Shown: positions 18,246-22,428 of the stretch, piece after piece
Numbering within the stretch: position 1 is the stretch's first letter
Layout of the letters: each line of letters opens with the position of its first letter
NCBI GenBank assembly: GCA_009733575.1
Contig: ML770054.1
Span: forward strand, 1-22,428
Length of the DNA stretch: 22,428 nt
Reading direction: 5' to 3'
Source: Gymnopus androsaceus JB14
Taxonomy: Eukaryota > Basidiomycota > Agaricomycetes > Agaricales > Omphalotaceae
Program-made: the position numbers and the translations under genes
Notes under the pieces: model-generated
What the model was told of the DNA's origin: nothing
Databases searched by the model: none
The model's input: only the letters and a program-made list of their open reading frames with translations

Positions 18246-18597
18246 TCCGGTTCTGGGCTGCACTCTAGCCCTTCACAACTCACTTTCCCTGCGCTGATAT
18301 TCATAAGATGCTGTCAGTGGATTTTCTTCATCAAATTATAAAGGGGGTTTCAAGGATATGCTCGTAGACTGGGTCTTTGAGTATCTGGTCATCACCCAAG
18401 GTGAAGCTCAAGCAAATATCATAATGGATGATATTGACCACCAATAAGTGGGTTTTTGTTCATTTCAATTATAGCTAATCTGCTCTTAGGGTAGCTGTGG
18501 TTCCCACAACTCTTGGTCTCTGGAGATTCCTGCATGGGCAGCATTTTAAGCAATGGACTGGCAACAACTCGAAGGCATTAATGAAGGTGTGTGGTCA
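18246..18597 (+). pseudogene. Fragment of a Plavaka-superfamily transposase
   Basis: A short piece from the middle of a fungal transposase. Readable parts: F-P-C-A-D-I-H-K-M then D-F-L-H-Q-I-I-K-G (18280-18345), a one-base frame break, F-K-D-M-L-V-D-W-V-F-E-Y-L (about 18350-18390), an intron-like GTGGGT...CTCTTAG (about 18448-18490), then G-Q-H-F-K-Q-W-T-G-N-N-S-K-A-L-M-K (about 18536-18588). The D-L-L-H-Q-x-x-K-G and F-K-Q-W-T-G-x-x-S-K-A-L-M-K patterns are conserved in fungal Plavaka-like transposases. It differs from the Plavaka gene at 19237-22428, which uses V-P-D-V-L-L-E-L-E-L-G at the corresponding place, so it is a second lineage rather than the 5' part of that gene. A satellite boundary cuts one end and a MITE the other. 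Confidence 0.65.
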
Positions 18598-19065
18598 TTA
18601 GTGTGTGGCTTGGGTATGCTGGGTATGCCGGGCTTCCGGGTCGGATGGCTGTGCTGGGTCGGGTCGGGTCCAGCTCTGTGGACCCGAGACCCGGCAATAC
18701 ACCCGGATCCATCCAGGGTCAAGAAAACCTACATCTTATAATGTACATTAAAAGATATATCTACCTGAAAAATTAATTAAAAAAATCTTAAATTTCTTTT
18801 AGAAACCCTCCCGGTGCTTATGGGTGCTTAAACACGCTGAAGTCCATGATGTCATGACATTTTGGCTCAAAGTGCAATGACATCATGGCCTGCAATCCAT
18901 TCTGACTACATAAATATAACAAGAATCATAATATATAGTATTTAAGTGTTTATACTACCTTGGAAAACCCGGAACCCAGGAGCGGCATCAAAACCATACC
19001 CAATCTACCTGGTCCAGGTTGGGTTGGCATTTTGGGCACCCGACCCAACCCGAGCCACACACTAA
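18598..19065. mobile_element. ~468-bp MITE with TTAGTGTGTGGCT termini
   Basis: Left end TTAGTGTGTGGCTTGGGT, right end (inverted) TTAGTGTGTGGCTCGGGT, with further GGGTCGGGTC/GACCCAACCC complementarity just inside each end and an AT-rich centre without a gene. I could not find a convincing target duplication, so the family is unassigned; GC-rich subterminal repeats would suit hAT. Confidence 0.75.
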
Positions 19066-19236
19066 CAGCAACAAGTACAGACTGAAACCAAACTTGATTC
19101 CAAAGGAAAAAATGTGTTCCAAGGGGAAAATAGCAAGAACATTAGGGGAGGATGTTGCCCATGAAGACTCCTTTGGGTGCTGTACCTACTAAAGTATTGT
19201 TGAACCTTCATTCAAACTATTGTTAGATTCCTGAAG
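19066..19236. other. Spacer before the Plavaka gene
   Basis: No gene or repeat seen. It should hold the missing 5' part of the Plavaka gene or its promoter, but no zinc finger and no in-frame ATG can be read from it. Confidence 0.4.
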
Positions 19237-22200
19237 GTTTTGTCACAGCATATGCAGATGCATCCAACTCCGATGCAACCAATGTTTGTGTTCAATAGGA
19301 ACATCAGCTACATATCCCTGCTCCTGTTCCTGTTCCAGGCCTCGCTCCTGCCCGAGTGCCCTTAAAGCCTACCAGGTCTGGCAGAGTCCATTTTCTTCCT
19401 GCTCAGCTACAGGACAATCTGCCAGCTCTTTCAAGGGCTTTACCGAATACTTTCCAGCCAGAGAATTCTCCAGAACACTCTCCATCTCCAGAACCTGCAC
19501 CTGTTCTTCCTTTATCTCCCATTTCAACCCCGCAGGTGACGTCCAAGCCAGAAATTCCCACTGCCTATGTAAATTCTGAACCCAATGAGTTTGGAGTTTA
19601 CTGTTCCTACCTTGGTTCTCCAGACACAATCCCTGATGAGGAAGTTCCTCTAGAGGATTTATGTGAAGGAGAAGGCTTTCCTGTACCTGCACCTTCACCC
19701 TTCACCACAACATTTTTGCTCCCTTTTACAATATGACTGTATACCATCTCTTGCAATGGTTTTATAACAAAAAACAGGCAAAATCCATAGCAGACCTCAA
19801 TACTTTGTTGAAAAAAGTCTTGCTCCCTGAAGACTTTAGTCAGGATCACCTGGAAGGCTTTAGTATGCAGAAGGTTCTAAAGGATGTGGGCAATTATGGA
19901 GGGGTTAGGTATGATCTTCAGGCAGATTATGGTTGGATTGAGACTTCAATCAAAATCCCAGTGCCCTGTACAGGTGTTAAGCAGTCAGAGGCTGACACTC
20001 CTGCTTATGAGCTCAAGGGTGTCTTTTATTGCAAGCCCCTAGAGATCATCAAGTCAGTATTCCAGTCGGAACAGGCAAAAAAGTTTCATTACACTCTGTT
20101 CAAGCTGTGCCAACAACAGTCTTTCCCGGACAAGCGAGATCTTTGTCTCTATTCAGAACTGTACAACACTGATGCTTTTATTGAAGAACATGCAAAGATT
20201 CAGCGCCAACAGAAGAAACGTCGACTGGATGATCCCGAAGATCCTTCTCTCCATGTCCCTTGCACTATTGCAGGCATGATGCTCTGGTCAGACGCTACCA
20301 AGATTGGAACATGGGGGAATCAGTCAATGTGGCCGATTTATCTCTACTTCAGAAACCAGTCCAAGTATGATAGAGCCAAGCTGTCTGCCTTTACTTCTCA
20401 TCACATGGCTTATATTCCTAAAGTGCGTAACCTTCCTTTCATGTTATAATATTTTTACTGAAAATATCAGTAGCTTCCCAACAACTTTCATGACTTCTAC
20501 AAAGAACACTACAATACTGCACCCACTGAAGCTGTCCTTACCAATGTCCAGCGAGAAATTCTCCAATCTATTTATGGCCTCATTTTTGACAATGAATTTA
20601 TGGAGGCATATGACCATGGACTTGTTCTCAAGTGTGCAAACATTGTACAGCGGTGTCTTTTTCCTTGTCTTTTCACCTACTCTGTGGATTATATTGAAAA
20701 GTAAGTTTGTTGCTTCTTTTCGCTACTAGAAATTGACTATTTATAGGATTCTCATTGCAACAATCTGTATGCTTGGCAGTCATCCTTGTGTTCACTGCTT
20801 GGTGGATAAAGACCAGATAGATCAACTGGGTACCAAGAGTGACACAAAACGGTGTGAGAGAAAGGCCTGCATTGATTCAGAAGAACATCAAAGTACTATT
20901 GAAAAGATGTGGAAATGGATTTTTGATGATGGTCTCAGTGTTGCTAGCTCATATGTTGAAGCATTCTCAAACCTTTTGCTTGGGCTCCTACTCAAGTATG
21001 TGATTCATAATATTTTCAAACTTGTTCCTAAACTTCCTCTAGAACATATTTTCCGATTGATTCTTCAAGTTTGGCATGAACTTTTATGATTTGTTAGTTC
21101 CAGATGTCCTGCTTGAACTGGAGCTAGGCATTTGGAAAGCTATTCTCCTGCATCTTATCTGTATGGTACACTGTCTTGGTAGTGAGAATATCCAAGAAAT
21201 GAATGGAAGGTACAACTATATCTCTGTAGATATATGTTTAGCTCACTTTGTGTCAGGTTTCAAAACATACCAATGTTTGGAAGGAGCACAATTCGGAAAA
21301 TTTGCAAAAATGTTTTGGACATGAAAAATGTGGCTGCTAGGGATTATGAGGACTATCTACAGGTGAATATCAGTTATTCATTGGAGATTACCACTGATGT
21401 TTTCAGGTTTCCCTTTCCATATTTGACAGAGTTTTTCCCAATCACAATGAACAAATCCTGGATCTCCTCTTCAACATGAACTGCGTACACTGCATTTCCT
21501 AACTTCGCTTACAATCTGATCTCTCCTTGAACTGTTTGGACAACAGTAAAACAGAACTGGGAAAATCTCTTCGAATATTTCAGAAAAAGGTTGCTGTTCA
21601 TTACCAGACCTCTGAGCTCCCAAAGGAAGTCAATGCTCGCCAGTGACGCAAAACTGCCCAAAAGAACAAGTCCAAGGGGAAGGGGAAATGAAAGGCACCA
21701 GATGATGAGAGTGTTCATATCAAACCTAGGTGGAAACTTTTCAATCTTTCAACATGGAAGATTCATGGTATGGGGTATTACACAAAATTCATGTGTCTCT
21801 TTGGAACTACTGATGGCTATACAACATAAATGGCAAGTCTTTCTTTCTTCTTGTTATTATAATTTTTTTATATCAATTAGGGTAAATTGGAACATAAATG
21901 TGTCAAGTGTTTTGCAGTACGCACCAATAGAGTCTTTACCTGTACTCGCCAGGTCACTGCTCATGAACAATGGGTCCGAATCATCAAAGCTATTCAGCGT
22001 CATCTGGAGAAGGAGAAAGCTGATACAACTGGCAATCCAAGAGTTCCCTTTGAGCACTCTGATCCCATACCACCAACTGAACCCAATAAGCACTACAAAA
22101 TCTCTACCGACAGATCTCAGTGGGACCAGATTCCTCAGTTTATGAATGAGAACAAGAATGACCCTGCAGTCAAGGTATCTACAGTATTTTGTGCTTTTTT

Positions 22201-22428
22201 TTTTACAAGACTAATACTTTACTGTTAGTCTTTCTATTGAAACCTGAAGGAGCATCTTTACTGTTGACTCATGGATATCTCTGAATCTGACAAAGGTACA
22301 GAGGAGGAATTAGGCTCTGTTAGTATCTCCCTAGACTGGATGTACAAGCACAAGGTACTTTGAGTCAACTACACCACATATGATATGCACTGTTGAACGT
22401 ATGATGATATCACTCATCATCTCGGTCA
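19237..22428 (+). pseudogene. Plavaka-type transposase gene, multi-exon, many stops, cut by the window end
   Basis: DDE-type transposase of the fungal Plavaka group. Pieces in order: R-S-G-R-V and a Pro-rich N-terminus, E-P-N-E-F-G-V-Y (about 19578), Y-G-W-I-E-T (about 19930), L-K-G-V-F-Y-C-K-P-L, M-M-L-W-S-D-A-T-K (about 20275), H-H-M-A-Y-I-P, F-T-Y-S-V-D-Y, H-C-L-V-D-K-D-Q-I-D-Q-L-G-T, V-P-D-V-L-L-E-L-E-L-G-I-W-K-A (about 21100), F-G-R-S-T-I-R, A-A-R-D-Y-E-D-Y-L-Q, F-G-T-T-D-G-Y-T, N-Y-T-T-Y-D (about 22365). Introns: 20423-20473, 20701-20746, 20996-21042, 21210-21256, 21363-21406, 21833-21880 (GC-AG) and 22175-22228. Lesions: frameshifts near 19717 (in a T run) and 20960; TGA at 21058, 21644, 21689, 22238, 22265 and 22361; TAA at 21500 and 21827; TAG at 19296. 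No N-terminal finger or start is visible. Confidence 0.88.
21833..21880 (+). other. GC-AG intron in the Plavaka gene
   Basis: ATG|GCAAGT...CAATTAG|GGTAAATTG. Splicing here joins Y-T-T-x-M to G-K-L-E-H-K, the expected order in this family; no GT donor nearby keeps the frame. It is either a genuine GC-AG intron or a GT donor mutated after inactivation. Confidence 0.6.

Noticed and set aside
17837..18246. Open frames up to 107 codons in the right array
   Set aside because: Same satellite-derived peptides, and they cross the array inversion; no independent evidence of coding.
18598..19065. 8-bp target duplication around the TTAGTGTGTGG MITE
   Set aside because: Flanks (GTGGTCA on the left, CAGCAACA on the right) do not match at any sensible border, so no duplication is claimed.
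1..22428. tRNA, rRNA or other RNA genes
   Set aside because: I saw no cloverleaf with box A/B spacing and no rRNA-like sequence on either strand, though a covariance search would be needed to exclude small RNAs.

Overview
The window looks like a basidiomycete (Agaricomycete-type) fungal genome. The evidence is its protein families (Plavaka-type and Tnp2/CACTA transposases, a DUF6698 gene, a BED-finger hAT transposase, chromodomain-era Ty3/gypsy pol fragments) and the many 42-72 nt GT-AG introns. It is almost wholly a transposon graveyard. I see one nearly intact gene that is not an obvious transposase (the DUF6698-like gene), no RNA genes and no CRISPR.

Layout, left to right. 1-331: a 53-bp minisatellite array and a ~100-bp unique tail. 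331-1420: a Ty3/gypsy RT/RNase H fragment. 1430-1642 (-): a zinc-finger fragment. 1827-3528 (+): a seven-exon DUF6698-like gene. 3896-~6030 (-): a decayed transposase-like gene of a family I cannot name. ~6030-7947 (-): the N-terminal two thirds of a Tnp2/CACTA transposase, fused to the previous gene at a chimeric junction. ~8204-12691 (-): a hAT element whose transposase gene is almost complete but split by a TA-flanked MITE (10576-11293). 12770-13191: the tail and array of position 1-331 again, in inverted orientation. 13192-17841: a 4.65-kb LTR retrotransposon that jumped into that array. 17842-18245: the rest of the array, ending in a head-to-head flip. 18246-18597: a fragment of a second Plavaka-type transposase. 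18598-19065: a MITE. 19237-22428 (+): a Plavaka transposase pseudogene, cut by the window end.

The nesting order can be read. The satellite array existed first. An LTR element encoding only gag and protease inserted in it (TSD GCAT, LTRs now roughly 5% apart). Two copies of one hAT-type MITE then landed in opposite orientation in its coding region. Each MITE carries a block of degenerate telomere-like repeats (CCCTAA one way, TTAGGG the other). Removing the first MITE plus one 8-bp TSD copy puts gag back in frame, which fixes its boundaries.

Most premature stops in the transposase pseudogenes fall where the family has arginine and are TGA. This fits CGA-to-TGA change, the signature of CpG deamination or a RIP-like process. 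The genes do not form a pathway. What links them is nested insertion, inverted repetition and decay. The most unusual items are the telomere-repeat MITE pair, the gag-protease-only LTR element, and the palindromic satellite in inverted arms 12.4 kb apart.
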